This document shows, one piece after another, positions 1-7,817 of a DNA stretch of 64,000 bases. Source of the stretch: Saprospira grandis (GTDB lineage: Bacteria; Bacteroidota; Bacteroidia; Chitinophagales; Saprospiraceae); the NCBI RefSeq assembly GCF_027594745.1, contig NZ_CP110854.1, positions 4,047,501 through 4,111,500 on the forward strand, read 5' to 3'. Position 1 is the first letter of the stretch; each line of letters begins with the position of its first letter. The translations under genes were made by a program, and so were the position numbers. Under the pieces are notes generated by a model that did no database searches, had not been told where the DNA came from, and saw only the letters and a program-made list of their open reading frames with translations.

Positions 1-1012
1 CCAAAAAGAGGGCCGTAATGGGGGCCCAAGCCATCCAATTGGCCCAGTAGAAAGTGGTCCAGCTATTGGCCCAATCCTCTTCTGGATGATAAATGTTGTA
101 GAGGTTTTTTTCTATAAAATGACCAAAGTACTCGCCTAAACTGCTTCCAATTAGGGGCAGCATTTTTTGGCCCGGCCCCAAAAATAAAAAGCTAAGCGCA
201 ATAAAAATAAAGGCCCAAATATTTACCGTCGATAAAAATTGAATACCTTTCTTAAGGCCCGTAGCCGCCGAAATAATAAAGGCCAGGACCGTCAGTATGC
301 AAAGCAAAAGCAGCATATTGTTGTTGCTCGTCCAACCCAATTGGCTGCTTAAGCCCCCCGCTAAAGTGAGCAAACCGGCCCCCAAAGAAGAAGCCATGCC
401 CGCCACCAAAGCAAATAGACAAAGGCTGTCTATGGTAGAGGATAAGCCCTTGAAGCTATGAAAACCGCCTTCTTTTTTGGCTTTTAAGAAGGGAAATAAA
501 AGGGCGCTTAAGCTATATTTTGCCCCATAATTATAGTGGGCCAAGGCAAAGAGCAGGGCGGGCAAGCAATAAATGGCATAGGGCGTAAAGCTCCAGTGCA
601 AATAGAGGGTAGAAAGGGCAAATTGGGCGGCTTCTGGGCTCTGGGCGGCCAGTTTGGCGGCAGCGGGGGGGCTCCCATAATGGTAGAGGGGTTCTGCCGT
701 GCCCCAAAATAATATCCCCGTGGCAATAGTCGTACAGATGCTAATGCTAAACCATTTCCAGCGGCTGAGCAAGGGCTGGGCATCGGCCCCGCCAATGCGG
801 ATTTTTCCTAGTGGCGAAAGCAGTAGGACAAGCAGCAGGCAGAGCATTAAAAAGCTCGTGAGGCTAAATAAGGGACCAAAATTGGCCAGCAGGGCCGCAT
901 TTAGGGCTTTCATCTGGGCCAAAAAGGCTGTTGCTTGGCTCATACTATATATTATAGCGAATAATAGCAGGCCAAAGCTTGGCCAAAAAACAGTCTTTCG
1001 AAGAGTTTGCAT
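1..1012 (-). CDS. BCCT-family transporter (betaine/choline/carnitine type), 3' end outside window
   Basis: Inner-membrane secondary transporter for quaternary-ammonium compatible solutes such as glycine betaine, by family. About 337 residues are visible and the C-terminus is cut off by the window edge. The ATG at 1012 is chosen because it gives the usual BCCT N-terminus: a first membrane helix around residues 7-24, before an internal Met at 943. Helix 2 lies near 46-66, followed by GKIRIGG (~70) and the family segment GILFWGTAEPLYHY (~99-112). The Trp-rich signature YWANWMAWAP occurs near residue 322. It is divergent from truA with only 21 bp between starts, so the two promoters must overlap the opposing genes. 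The family is clear; the substrate is not. Confidence 0.9.
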   Translation of the reverse strand, partial: MQTLRKTVFWPSFGLLLFAIIYSMSQATAFLAQMKALNAALLANFGPLFSLTSFLMLCLLLVLLLSPLGKIRIGGADAQPLLSRWKWFSISICTTIATGILFWGTAEPLYHYGSPPAAAKLAAQSPEAAQFALSTLYLHWSFTPYAIYCLPALLFALAHYNYGAKYSLSALLFPFLKAKKEGGFHSFKGLSSTIDSLCLFALVAGMASSLGAGLLTLAGGLSSQLGWTSNNNMLLLLCILTVLAFIISAATGLKKGIQFLSTVNIWAFIFIALSFLFLGPGQKMLPLIGSSLGEYFGHFIEKNLYNIYHPEEDWANSWTTFYWANWMAWAPITALFL

Positions 1013-1019
1013 ATCTTTG
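1012..1019 (+). promoter_or_regulatory. Candidate -7 box (TATCTTTG) for truA
   Basis: TATCTTTG matches the Bacteroidota -7 consensus TAnnTTTG and lies 15 bp before the truA start. No TTG is seen at the expected -33 spacing, so this is a partial match. Confidence 0.35.
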
Positions 1020-1033
1020 GGGCTCAAATTTTA

Positions 1034-1801
1034 ATGATGAAGAGATATTTTCTAGAATTTGCCTATAACGGCAGTCGATTTCATGGTTTTCAGCGCCAGC
1101 CTCAGCAAATGAGCGTACAGCAGAAAATAGAAGAGGCCCTATCTACGGTTTTACGGCAAGAAATCCAAATTGTGGGTTGTGGCCGCACCGATACGGGGGT
1201 GCATGCCCTACAGTATTTTGCCCATTTTGATGCCCAAGGGGAGCTGCCCCAGCGCATTCCCTTTCGCCTCAATAGTTTGCTTGGATCCGATTTTGCCGTT
1301 TATCGTTTATTAGCCGTAGAAGCCGAGGCTCATGCCCGCTATGATGCCTGTTCTAGGGCCTATGTCTATCAACTGAGTCTGCGGCCCGATCCCTTTCGGC
1401 AAGAAACGGCCTTCCATTTTCCTCGGGCGCAGATGTTGGACCCTCAAAAGATGCAGGCAGCAGCGGCTTTGTTGCTCGACTATGAGGCCTTTTTCCCTTT
1501 TTGCAAAACCAATAGCGATGTGAAGCATTATGGCTGCCAATTGAGTCGGTCCGAATGGGATTTTAGCGACCCCTATCTTTGGCGCTATGAGGTGCAGTCT
1601 AATCGTTTTCTGCGGGGCATGATTCGCCTGATTGTTGGCGCTTGTCTAAATGTGGGCCTGGGCAAATTGTCTTTGGCCGAGCTAAAAACAGCTATGGACC
1701 AACAAAAAGCCCTGAAACGAGCCTATTCGGTCCCGCCTCAGGGTTTGTTTCTCAAGGATATCCAATATCCATATATTCAAGAGGATTTGCCTAGTCTGTA
1801 G
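1034..1801 (+). CDS. truA: tRNA pseudouridine(38-40) synthase TruA
   Basis: Converts uridines 38-40 of tRNA anticodon stem-loops to pseudouridine in the cytoplasm. The protein is 255 residues, normal for TruA. The catalytic aspartate is in the RTDTGVHA motif (Asp53), the N-terminal YFLEFAYNG and FHGFQRQP blocks are typical, and FLRGMIRLIVGACL matches the conserved C-terminal block. Start is ATG 1034 (or the adjacent ATG 1037); an upstream in-frame TTG at 1007 overlaps the divergent transporter start and is less likely. The 3' end overlaps the convergent arginase by 11 bp. Confidence 0.95.
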   Translation: MMKRYFLEFAYNGSRFHGFQRQPQQMSVQQKIEEALSTVLRQEIQIVGCGRTDTGVHALQYFAHFDAQGELPQRIPFRLNSLLGSDFAVYRLLAVEAEAHARYDACSRAYVYQLSLRPDPFRQETAFHFPRAQMLDPQKMQAAAALLLDYEAFFPFCKTNSDVKHYGCQLSRSEWDFSDPYLWRYEVQSNRFLRGMIRLIVGACLNVGLGKLSLAELKTAMDQQKALKRAYSVPPQGLFLKDIQYPYIQEDLPSL

Positions 1802-2771
1802 CTTGGCTGCGCAGTCGCTTTTCTACCGTATCGGTTACTGACCGAAGGATAGAAAAGGCAGTTTCGGCCATTAGGTTGCGTTTGTTGTCTAGTAGGGGAT
1901 TCACTTCAGTTACTTCCATACACTTCAGGCGGTCTTCCTGAGCAAATCGACAGAGGAGTTGTCGGGCTTCTTCTGGGGTCAATCCATTGGGGACGGGGGT
2001 GCCGGTGCCCTCAGAAACCAGTTCGCAATCCATGCTATCTACATCAAAAGAGACATAAATTATATCGCAGTTTTGGAGGTAGTGCAGACTTTCCTCCGCA
2101 ATGCGGAGCGCTCCTTTTTCCTGCACCTCAGGCACTTCAAAGACCTTAATTTTATGTTGGTCGATCAAAAAGTTTTCTTCTTTTTCGGTATCTCTCAGGC
2201 CAATAAAGACGAGGTCTTCTGGATATATTTTTGGCGAGATTTCGCCTACTCTTTTGAGCTGCTCCCAATAGACATTGAGCTCAGGCGATAGGTTATTTTG
2301 GCGCATATCTAGGTTGTCAAAACCCAAAGAGGCAGCCAGGGGCATACCGTGCACATTACCCGATGGGGTGGTATAAGGGGTATGCAAATCGGCATGGGCA
2401 TCTACCCAAATAACGCCCAGTCGTTTGTCTGGATAGGACTTGCGCAGGCCAGCAATAGAGGCCCCTGCCGAAGAGTGGTCGCCGGAAAGGATGGTAAGAA
2501 ACTGGGTCCCTTCGGTCAGTAATTGCTCCATAGCATCGGCCACATAATTATAGACCTTGAGGATGCCCTTGATGTGTTTGGCATGTCGGGTAGTTGAGCT
2601 GGGCCGAAAGAGAATTTCGTTTTCATTGGGCACCAAATGCAGGGGGTAGTGGGCAAAATAAGTATCATTCATTTTGAGAGAGGCCACTTTCATGGCGCCA
2701 ATACCTAGGCTAGCCCCACGGGTCCCTGCGCCCAATTCAGAGCGGATTTCTAAAATTTGTATGTTTTCCAT
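1791..2771 (-). CDS. Arginase family protein
   Basis: Predicted to hydrolyse arginine to ornithine and urea at a binuclear manganese centre. The protein is 326 residues. Metal ligands are in SGDHS (Asp98, His99), DAHAD (Asp124, His126, Asp128) and SFDVDSMD (Asp243, Asp245). The block GNVHGMPLA around His141 fits arginase better than agmatinase. Start is the ATG at 2771 (MENIQILEIR); the longer frame from 2816 adds an unconserved Thr-rich stretch. Ornithine aminotransferase is encoded at 11962-13242, so the window carries two successive steps of arginine breakdown, although not in one operon. Substrate choice within the ureohydrolase family is inferred. Confidence 0.85.
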   Translation of the reverse strand: MENIQILEIRSELGAGTRGASLGIGAMKVASLKMNDTYFAHYPLHLVPNENEILFRPSSTTRHAKHIKGILKVYNYVADAMEQLLTEGTQFLTILSGDHSSAGASIAGLRKSYPDKRLGVIWVDAHADLHTPYTTPSGNVHGMPLAASLGFDNLDMRQNNLSPELNVYWEQLKRVGEISPKIYPEDLVFIGLRDTEKEENFLIDQHKIKVFEVPEVQEKGALRIAEESLHYLQNCDIIYVSFDVDSMDCELVSEGTGTPVPNGLTPEEARQLLCRFAQEDRLKCMEVTEVNPLLDNKRNLMAETAFSILRSVTDTVEKRLRSQATD

Positions 2772-2872
2772 AGCTGTTGTTGTTGTTCTGTGAAGATGGC
2801 CAAGATAAAAAAGCATTAGAGAAAATAAAAATTATGATTCTATAGCTTTTTGCTTTCCTATTATTAGGCTTT

Positions 2873-3004
2873 GGGGCCCGCGGCCAGCAAAGCTGGCCGC
2901 CGCTATGCTGCGGGGCTCACAGCTCTGTTCGGCCCTTCAGCCGCCTTTGGCGGCTTCGGTCTGGCCTTCGGCCACCCCTTCGCAGCGCTGGGCCGCTCAA
3001 CGGT
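2873..3004 (+). repeat. GME-1, GC-rich modular palindromic element, type A
   Basis: Begins GGGGCCCGCGGCC and carries the core GCTATGCTGCGGGGCTCAC, then TCTGTTCGGCCC. The variable hairpin GCCGCC-TTT-GGCGGC is followed by GGTCTGGCC-TTC-GGCCACCCC and ends GCGCTGGGCC. Lies 102 bp upstream of the arginase start. Confidence 0.85.
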
Positions 3005-3078
3005 CTTTTTTCTTTTGGCGGTCTTCTTTGGCGGTTAGGTGGTTTTGGGAAGAAGCTTAACGGGAAGCTATAAATGAT

Positions 3079-3168
3079 ATGGGCCGATGGTTTCAACCTT
3101 CGGCTCATTTTTATTGCGCTTAGCTTGGCCTCTTTTCTTGCTGTAGGTTTTAACCTACAGGTGTATAT
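3079..3168 (+). repeat. Two-hairpin block with GGTTTYAACC cores, copy 1
   Basis: Two hairpins, 3083-3104 (GCCGATGG...CCTTCGGC, one mismatch) and 3141-3160 (CTGTAGGTT-TT-AACCTACAG, perfect 9-bp arms). The whole block recurs in the same orientation at 4129-4220. Confidence 0.75.
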
Positions 3169-3204
3169 ACTATATATTTGTGGGCTAATGTCTAGCAAAA
3201 CTCC

Positions 3205-3860
3205 TTCTTAGTCGTCCTGAACTCTACGATATAGCTTGTCAAAGTCATTGCATGCAGTCACTAAACTGTTCGTTATAGCTCCTCTTACTGCATAAGAGTC
3301 GTCCTGAACTCCATGGCATAGCCTATAAAACTCCAGAATATAGGTTATGGAACTCCTTGTTTGTGCTTTTCTACTGCAAGCTAGTCCTTAGCCAACTGTA
3401 AATTAAGGGGACCAAAGGCTAGACTTGCAGTTGGTGGACTAGATTAGCGGAGTTATATAACCTCAGCTTTTCTATAATGAACCTCAAGCGTAGGTAAAGC
3501 GACCTCACCTAAGCAGTATCATAAGGTCTGTTATAGATAAAAGAACCGCAGCTAAGGACTTGCTCTAGCCCCAATTGGGGCTACTCGACCTCAAGCAAGC
3601 AGTTGTGGACCTACTCCTTGCAGTTTTGTACCTATAGAATGCAGTTCCAGACGTCTATAAAGCAGTAGAAGAGCCCTAATTTTGGTTACTCAACCTATAG
3701 CTTGAGCTAAACAAGCGGCCTCTTCTGCTTCTTAAGCTAAAAAATGTGGTAGATAAGGACTGTTTTGGGGTTCTTGGACCTAATTTATACCTTAGAGGAC
3801 CCCTATTTTGGGCTTGTGCAACCTCTAGGCTTTGCCGCCTGCCATTCATCGCCTAGGGAC
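3205..3860. repeat. Degenerate short-period repeat tract
   Basis: Non-coding tract in which ACCT(C/A)-type and GCAG-type words recur. The clearest stretch (about 3597-3670) shows three consecutive 21-bp units beginning GCAGTTGTGG, GCAGTTTTGT and GCAGTTCCAG. Elsewhere AGTCGTCCTGAACTC occurs twice (3210-3224, 3297-3311). The periodicity is imperfect and was judged by eye. Confidence 0.4.
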
Positions 3861-3956
3861 AAGCCCCTAGGCTAACCCCATGGAGTCAGCCCTAAAGGGC
3901 CTTAACTGCTGATATAACTGGTTTTGCTCATCTGTTTTTGCAGATTTGGGGGGGGG

Positions 3957-3975
3957 TAGTCCCTCAACTTTTTCT
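3957..3975 (+). repeat. 19-bp dispersed word TAGTCCCTCAACTTTTTCT, copy 1
   Basis: Exact consensus copy of a word found eight times in the window (exact or with 1-2 changes). Flanking sequence is not shared with most other copies. Confidence 0.75.
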
Positions 3976-4128
3976 TGGGTTTTTGAAAAAGGAGAGATAA
4001 AGAAAGCGTTTTTTAGCGGTTGGGCGGTTTGGGGCCATGAGCTGAAGCCCATGGTTGTGGACTGAGCAAACTGGCGGGCTAAAGCCCTTGTTTGCTATAA
4101 ATAATAAAGCGGTTTATTACAACTCATT

Positions 4129-4220
4129 ATGGGCCGATGGTTTTAACCTTCGGCTCATTTTTGCCGAATTGCGTTTGGTATGGCCGCTTTTGTTGCTGTA
4201 GGTTTCAACCTACAGGTATA
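4129..4220 (+). repeat. Two-hairpin block with GGTTTYAACC cores, copy 2
   Basis: Direct repeat of 3079-3168, with hairpins at 4133-4154 and 4196-4215. Spacer lengths match, but spacer sequence differs more than the hairpins do. Confidence 0.75.
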
Positions 4221-4228
4221 TATATTCG

Positions 4229-4380
4229 TCCTACAGGGCCGAAGGCCCGCAGGCCTAGGGATGGAAAAGGGGGCGGCGAAGCCGCAGACCGAGCAAAATG
4301 AGCGTAGCGAATTTTGCGAAGGGCCGAGCAGACTTGCGAGCCCTGACACAGCCCGGCCGCCTTTGGCGGCAGGCCCCCAA
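4229..4380 (-). repeat. GME-2, GC-rich modular palindromic element, type B-like
   Basis: Inverted copy beginning (minus strand) GGGGGCCTGCCGCC. It has the core TCTGCTCGGCCC and an unusually long variable hairpin built on GCAAAATTCGC...GCTCATTTTGC, then GGTCTGCGGC-TTC-GCCGC. Confidence 0.85.
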
Positions 4381-4389
4381 AAATAAAAA

Positions 4390-4408
4390 TAGTCCTTCAA
4401 CTTTTTCT
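4390..4408 (+). repeat. 19-bp dispersed word, copy 2
   Basis: TAGTCCTTCAACTTTTTCT, one change from consensus, 27 bp upstream of the small membrane-protein gene. Confidence 0.7.
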
Positions 4409-4435
4409 GGCAAACTTTAAACCCTTACTAAAATT

Positions 4436-5050
4436 ATGAGCGACTCCTTTTGGAAAAACCTATTGAGAAAGCGCTGGCTAAATATTCTGCTTATCGTCTT
4501 AGCTACTTACTTGAAAAGTATACTAGAGAAAAAATGGCTGCTCTTTATCTTAATGATTCAGTTGACTTATCTGCTATCCTTTATTTTTTTAGATAATCAG
4601 GCGGCCAAATATGGAAATGGGCGGTTTAAGCGTTCCTACCGACTTACGGATGATGGGGTATATATTGCTAATTTTTCTTTTTCAAGGCAATCTATCCATA
4701 AAGATGAGAGTTCTTTTGGGCTGCCTTCTGGGAGTGAAGAGGAGGCTAAGCCTTTTGTTTACAGCATAAATCGTTATGCCTTAAAAGAAGGTCAGTTATT
4801 CTTTGATCTTGTTACCGATAGTGGCCAATACTGGTATTATGCGGATGATGGTTTATTGCCCATTTCAAAAAGGGAGCTAGAGCCCCTTGCTTTATCTTGG
4901 GTAAATCTAGCTTCAAAACCTACAGTCTATTACTACTGGAAGCTAATTTTTGTAATTATGTTCTTATCTATTATGGGCACTTCCTCTTATCTAGGGATTT
5001 TGATGCTGGTCTTTTTTCTGAGAAGAAAAGAGTTTTATAAAATATATTGA
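4436..5050 (+). CDS. Hypothetical membrane protein
   Basis: Not recognised. The 204-residue product has hydrophobic segments at about residues 15-27 and 35-52 and another near 165-195, separated by a hydrophilic stretch rich in Ser, Tyr, Asp and Glu. This suggests N- and C-terminal membrane anchors around an exposed middle domain. It ends in a short basic tail (RRKEFYKIY). Start is ATG 4436 (MSDSFWKN). The gene is visibly more AT-rich than its neighbours and is flanked on both sides by directly repeated 19-bp words (4390-4408 and 5054-5072), which raises the possibility that it arrived with them. Confidence 0.6.
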   Translation: MSDSFWKNLLRKRWLNILLIVLATYLKSILEKKWLLFILMIQLTYLLSFIFLDNQAAKYGNGRFKRSYRLTDDGVYIANFSFSRQSIHKDESSFGLPSGSEEEAKPFVYSINRYALKEGQLFFDLVTDSGQYWYYADDGLLPISKRELEPLALSWVNLASKPTVYYYWKLIFVIMFLSIMGTSSYLGILMLVFFLRRKEFYKIY

Positions 5051-5053
5051 ATT

Positions 5054-5072
5054 TAGTCCCTCAACTTTTTCT
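5054..5072 (+). repeat. 19-bp dispersed word, copy 3
   Basis: Exact TAGTCCCTCAACTTTTTCT starting 4 bp after the stop of the 4436-5050 gene, in the same orientation as copy 2 on the other side of that gene. Confidence 0.75.
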
Positions 5073-5095
5073 TACCACCCTTAAGTGCTAAAAAA

Positions 5096-5123
5096 TGGGC
5101 GAAGAACCGCAGTTCTTCGCCCA
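5096..5123 (-). terminator. Rho-independent terminator of the TonB receptor operon
   Basis: Perfect 12-bp stem TGGGCGAAGAAC with a 4-nt loop, followed on the minus strand by a run of six T. Lies 28 bp past the receptor stop codon. Confidence 0.85.
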
Positions 5124-5151
5124 AATCTATTTTCAGCTAAAAGAAAATGGC

Positions 5152-7767
5152 CTAATGCTGTTGGCAGCAAGCGGGAAGCTGATCATGGGCTTTTGGATCA
5201 GCAGGGAGCTCATCGGCAGGATAGCCCAATTTGCTAAGGGCCTTGCGTAGGGCAGCGGGATTGGTTTTTTCCTCATCGTAGTGAATTTCTACGGTCTTGC
5301 TGTTCAAATTAACGCTAGCATGATAAACGCCCTCTATTTTTTCTAGGCCCTGACTAATTGTCGTTTGACACATACCACATTGAGGGTCAGATTTAATCAA
5401 AAGTTCGGCGCCATTTTCATGATGATGCTCTTTTGTAGCATGATGCTCTTCATTGGGCCCATGATGATGTCCAGCATGGGGATCTGCCTTGGTTTTTTCG
5501 CCTAAAGTGTAGCGGAAGCCCGCATAAACCATCGTTCCAAAAACAGGGGCATAAACAGCCGAAGCATCAAAAAGCTGGGGTTGTAGGTTTTGCCCAAAAG
5601 GGTCTTGAGCGCCCAAAATAGGTTGCTCTTGGCGGTAGTTCGTCAGGTTTTCGCCACCCAAATAAACTTCCCAGCCTTTGCCCAATTTTTTACTAACTTG
5701 CGCATTGAGCAAGGCAAAAGTAGGAGAGAGGGCCTCTTGTCGATAAGCGGGAAGGTTGCTTAGATCGCCATAAAGTGTAGGGAGACGTTGTGGCCCCACT
5801 AACTGGCTGTTGAAGTTAAACTGCCAGCCCGATTTTGGTAATTGGTATTGTAAGGCCATCAAGCCACGGTGACGAGGAGAAAAGGCCATCCAGGTCAATT
5901 GCCCATGATGTGTGGTATACACATCATTGTATTTGTAGGCCAAACGCAACTCTAGGTTTTCAATAAGGTCTTGGGTCCAAGATAATAAAATGCTGTTGGC
6001 AAAAGAGCGGCCGTCTAAATTGTAAAACTGAACTTGGCTGCTGCTGTGGTCAATGTCTGCCACCAAACGCTGCTCAAAATCAGTGCGGTAAATATCTAGA
6101 CTCAAGCTTCCCGCACGCTCGCCCAAAATATAGTTGCGCGTGATATTGAGGCCATAGTTCCAAGCTTTTTCTACGGCAGGAGTTTCATTTAGGATAAAGG
6201 CACGGCTGCTGGGCAAATAACGGAAGTTTTCAATCAATAGGTTGGGCAGGCGAATTCCCCGGCCCCCAGAAGCTCTAATGATAAAGTCTTGATTGAAGTT
6301 GTATTTGAAGTTGAGACGGCCCGTGGGCAAGTACTGCATGCCATTAAGGGTTTGGACCTGGTCCAGACGGAGCCCCGCAATAAGGCCAAAACCTCGGCCG
6401 GTTTCTGGATCGAGCTCCTGCTGCCAGTTGTATTCGGCAAAAAGAGCAGATTGCTGCTCTTTACGGTCCATATTGAGCTCATTTACTTGCTCCTGAAAGT
6501 CATCCAAGCGGTAGTTAAAACCCGCCATCAGCTCTTGTCCCTTGCCCAAAGGCGTTTGAAAGAGCAAGTTGAGATAAGCCGTGTTTTGCTTTCCCTCATA
6601 AAGTCGATCGCCAAAAGAAGAAGATTGATTGTGCTGGCTAAGGCTATAAATAAGGGCCAAAGATTGTAAGGGATTATCAAAACCAATAAATCCAAGTTTC
6701 CCAAATACCTCATAACGCTCAATATCTGAGTCGATTTGGTATAAGCGTTGGGGCAAATCAGCCGCAGAAAAGAAGCTAGCGACTTGTCCGCCCTCTCTTT
6801 GGTCCAATATAGCTTGCGCATTGATTTCGGCATGCAGGTTTTTGGTCCTGTGGTTCAATCGCCAAAGGGCGTTGAGCTGCCGCTTGAGGGGGATGTCCAT
6901 AAAGTTGTCCCCATTATGATCTATCGCCTGATTGAAGTAGTTGCCATGTAGCAAAAGCCCAGTAGCCGTCCGCTCATTAAATTTATGAGCCAAGTTTAGG
7001 TTGAGCTCGCTGCGGCCCAAATGATTGAGAAAGCCATTGAGGTAGAGCTTGGGCGCATTATGTGGCTTAATCAATTCGGTGTTAATTTGCCCCGTTAAGC
7101 CCTCTACGCCATTGCGCACCGTGCTCGCTCCCTTAGAAATCTGAATGCTTTCGACAAATGTACCAGGAATGTATTCTAAGCCATAAGCTAAGCCCAAACG
7201 ATTAAAGTTGGGCCGGTTTTCTATCATCAACTGACTGTAAATGCCCCGCAAGCCCAACATTTCAATGTCTCTGGCTCCAGTAACGGCATCGGTAAAACTT
7301 ACATTGACGGTCCCATTGTTCTCAAAGCTTTCGGCCAAAGAGCAACAAGCCGCTCGCCGTAGCTCGCACTGTCCTAAGGTCTCGACATTGATGGGGTTGA
7401 TGGTTGAAGCAAAGGCATCGCCTTGCTTAGCCGTTACTTCAACGGTGGCCTGCTCTAGGAGTAGGTCATCGCCCACAGTAAGGATTAAATCTTGCTCCGA
7501 GGGCAGTATTTCTACAGATACTGGCTCATAAGAAAGATGGCGAATTTCTAGGGTGTGTGGCTGGACCGTATCTAGGCGAAGAATGCGAAATTTCCCCTCA
7601 AAATCCGTAACCGCCCCAATACTAGCGCTATCTTGCCAATGAATAGTGGCCGAAATAATGGCTTCCCCTTGGCCATTAACAAGCTGGCCTGAAAAATAAG
7701 ATTGGCTATAGGCCAATTGGCTCCATGCTAGCCCAACTAGCAGGAGAATATATTTGTAAAATTGCAT
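5152..7767 (-). CDS. TonB-dependent outer-membrane receptor with His-rich linker and C-terminal HMA domain
   Basis: Outer-membrane active transporter of 871 residues. A signal peptide (to about residue 21) precedes a carboxypeptidase-regulatory-like domain (~23-105), a plug (~125-235) opening with CELRRAACCSLAESFENN, and a 22-strand-type barrel. The barrel's last strand is YAGFRYTLGE (~747-756). After it comes a His-rich linker (~761-786) and then a heavy-metal-associated domain with Cys797-Gly-Met-Cys800, followed by an extra Cys-Cys at 867-868. Plugs with the AACC...SESFE motif are common in Bacteroidota receptors encoded near metal-handling genes. A C-terminal extension would face the periplasm. 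Copper or another soft metal is the likely cargo or signal (inferred). The gene lies 50 bp downstream of a Cys-rich small protein in the same operon. Confidence 0.9.
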   Translation of the reverse strand: MQFYKYILLLVGLAWSQLAYSQSYFSGQLVNGQGEAIISATIHWQDSASIGAVTDFEGKFRILRLDTVQPHTLEIRHLSYEPVSVEILPSEQDLILTVGDDLLLEQATVEVTAKQGDAFASTINPINVETLGQCELRRAACCSLAESFENNGTVNVSFTDAVTGARDIEMLGLRGIYSQLMIENRPNFNRLGLAYGLEYIPGTFVESIQISKGASTVRNGVEGLTGQINTELIKPHNAPKLYLNGFLNHLGRSELNLNLAHKFNERTATGLLLHGNYFNQAIDHNGDNFMDIPLKRQLNALWRLNHRTKNLHAEINAQAILDQREGGQVASFFSAADLPQRLYQIDSDIERYEVFGKLGFIGFDNPLQSLALIYSLSQHNQSSSFGDRLYEGKQNTAYLNLLFQTPLGKGQELMAGFNYRLDDFQEQVNELNMDRKEQQSALFAEYNWQQELDPETGRGFGLIAGLRLDQVQTLNGMQYLPTGRLNFKYNFNQDFIIRASGGRGIRLPNLLIENFRYLPSSRAFILNETPAVEKAWNYGLNITRNYILGERAGSLSLDIYRTDFEQRLVADIDHSSSQVQFYNLDGRSFANSILLSWTQDLIENLELRLAYKYNDVYTTHHGQLTWMAFSPRHRGLMALQYQLPKSGWQFNFNSQLVGPQRLPTLYGDLSNLPAYRQEALSPTFALLNAQVSKKLGKGWEVYLGGENLTNYRQEQPILGAQDPFGQNLQPQLFDASAVYAPVFGTMVYAGFRYTLGEKTKADPHAGHHHGPNEEHHATKEHHHENGAELLIKSDPQCGMCQTTISQGLEKIEGVYHASVNLNSKTVEIHYDEEKTNPAALRKALSKLGYPADELPADPKAHDQLPACCQQH

Positions 7768-7773
7768 AAATTT

Positions 7774-7815
7774 TTGATTTTCTGATTATTAACTAATACT
7801 CGTACAGAAAATCAA
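7774..7815. promoter_or_regulatory. 11-bp inverted repeat between the Cys-rich gene and the TonB receptor
   Basis: TTGATTTTCTG (7774-7784) and its exact complement CAGAAAATCAA (7805-7815), 20 nt apart, in the 50-bp gap just before the receptor start. Could be an intra-operon attenuator or processing hairpin, or a regulator site. No T-run follows. Confidence 0.45.
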
Positions 7816-7817
7816 TT

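Larger units (their letters stand above)
2817..4435. other. 1.6-kb gene-free, repeat-rich region
   Basis: No convincing coding frame. In order it holds GME-1 (2873-3004), a two-hairpin GGTTTYAACC block (3079-3168), a degenerate repeat tract (~3205-3860), one 19-bp TCAACTTTTTCT word (3957-3975), a second copy of the two-hairpin block (4129-4220), GME-2 (4229-4380) and another 19-bp word (4390-4408). Short frames here read through GC-rich palindromes and give Pro/Arg/Gly-rich translations with no start context. Confidence 0.7.

Noticed and set aside
508..795. 95-codon minus-strand frame
   Set aside because: Shadow of the BCCT transporter, which uses another minus-strand frame from 1012.
2917..3198. 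93-codon minus-strand open frame
   Set aside because: Reads through GME-1 and the hairpin block; translation is Pro/Arg-rich with no conserved pattern.
4155..4400. 81-codon minus-strand frame and 68-codon plus-strand frame (4180-4386)
   Set aside because: Both lie on GME-2; GC-rich palindromes lack stop codons in several frames and produce spurious open frames.
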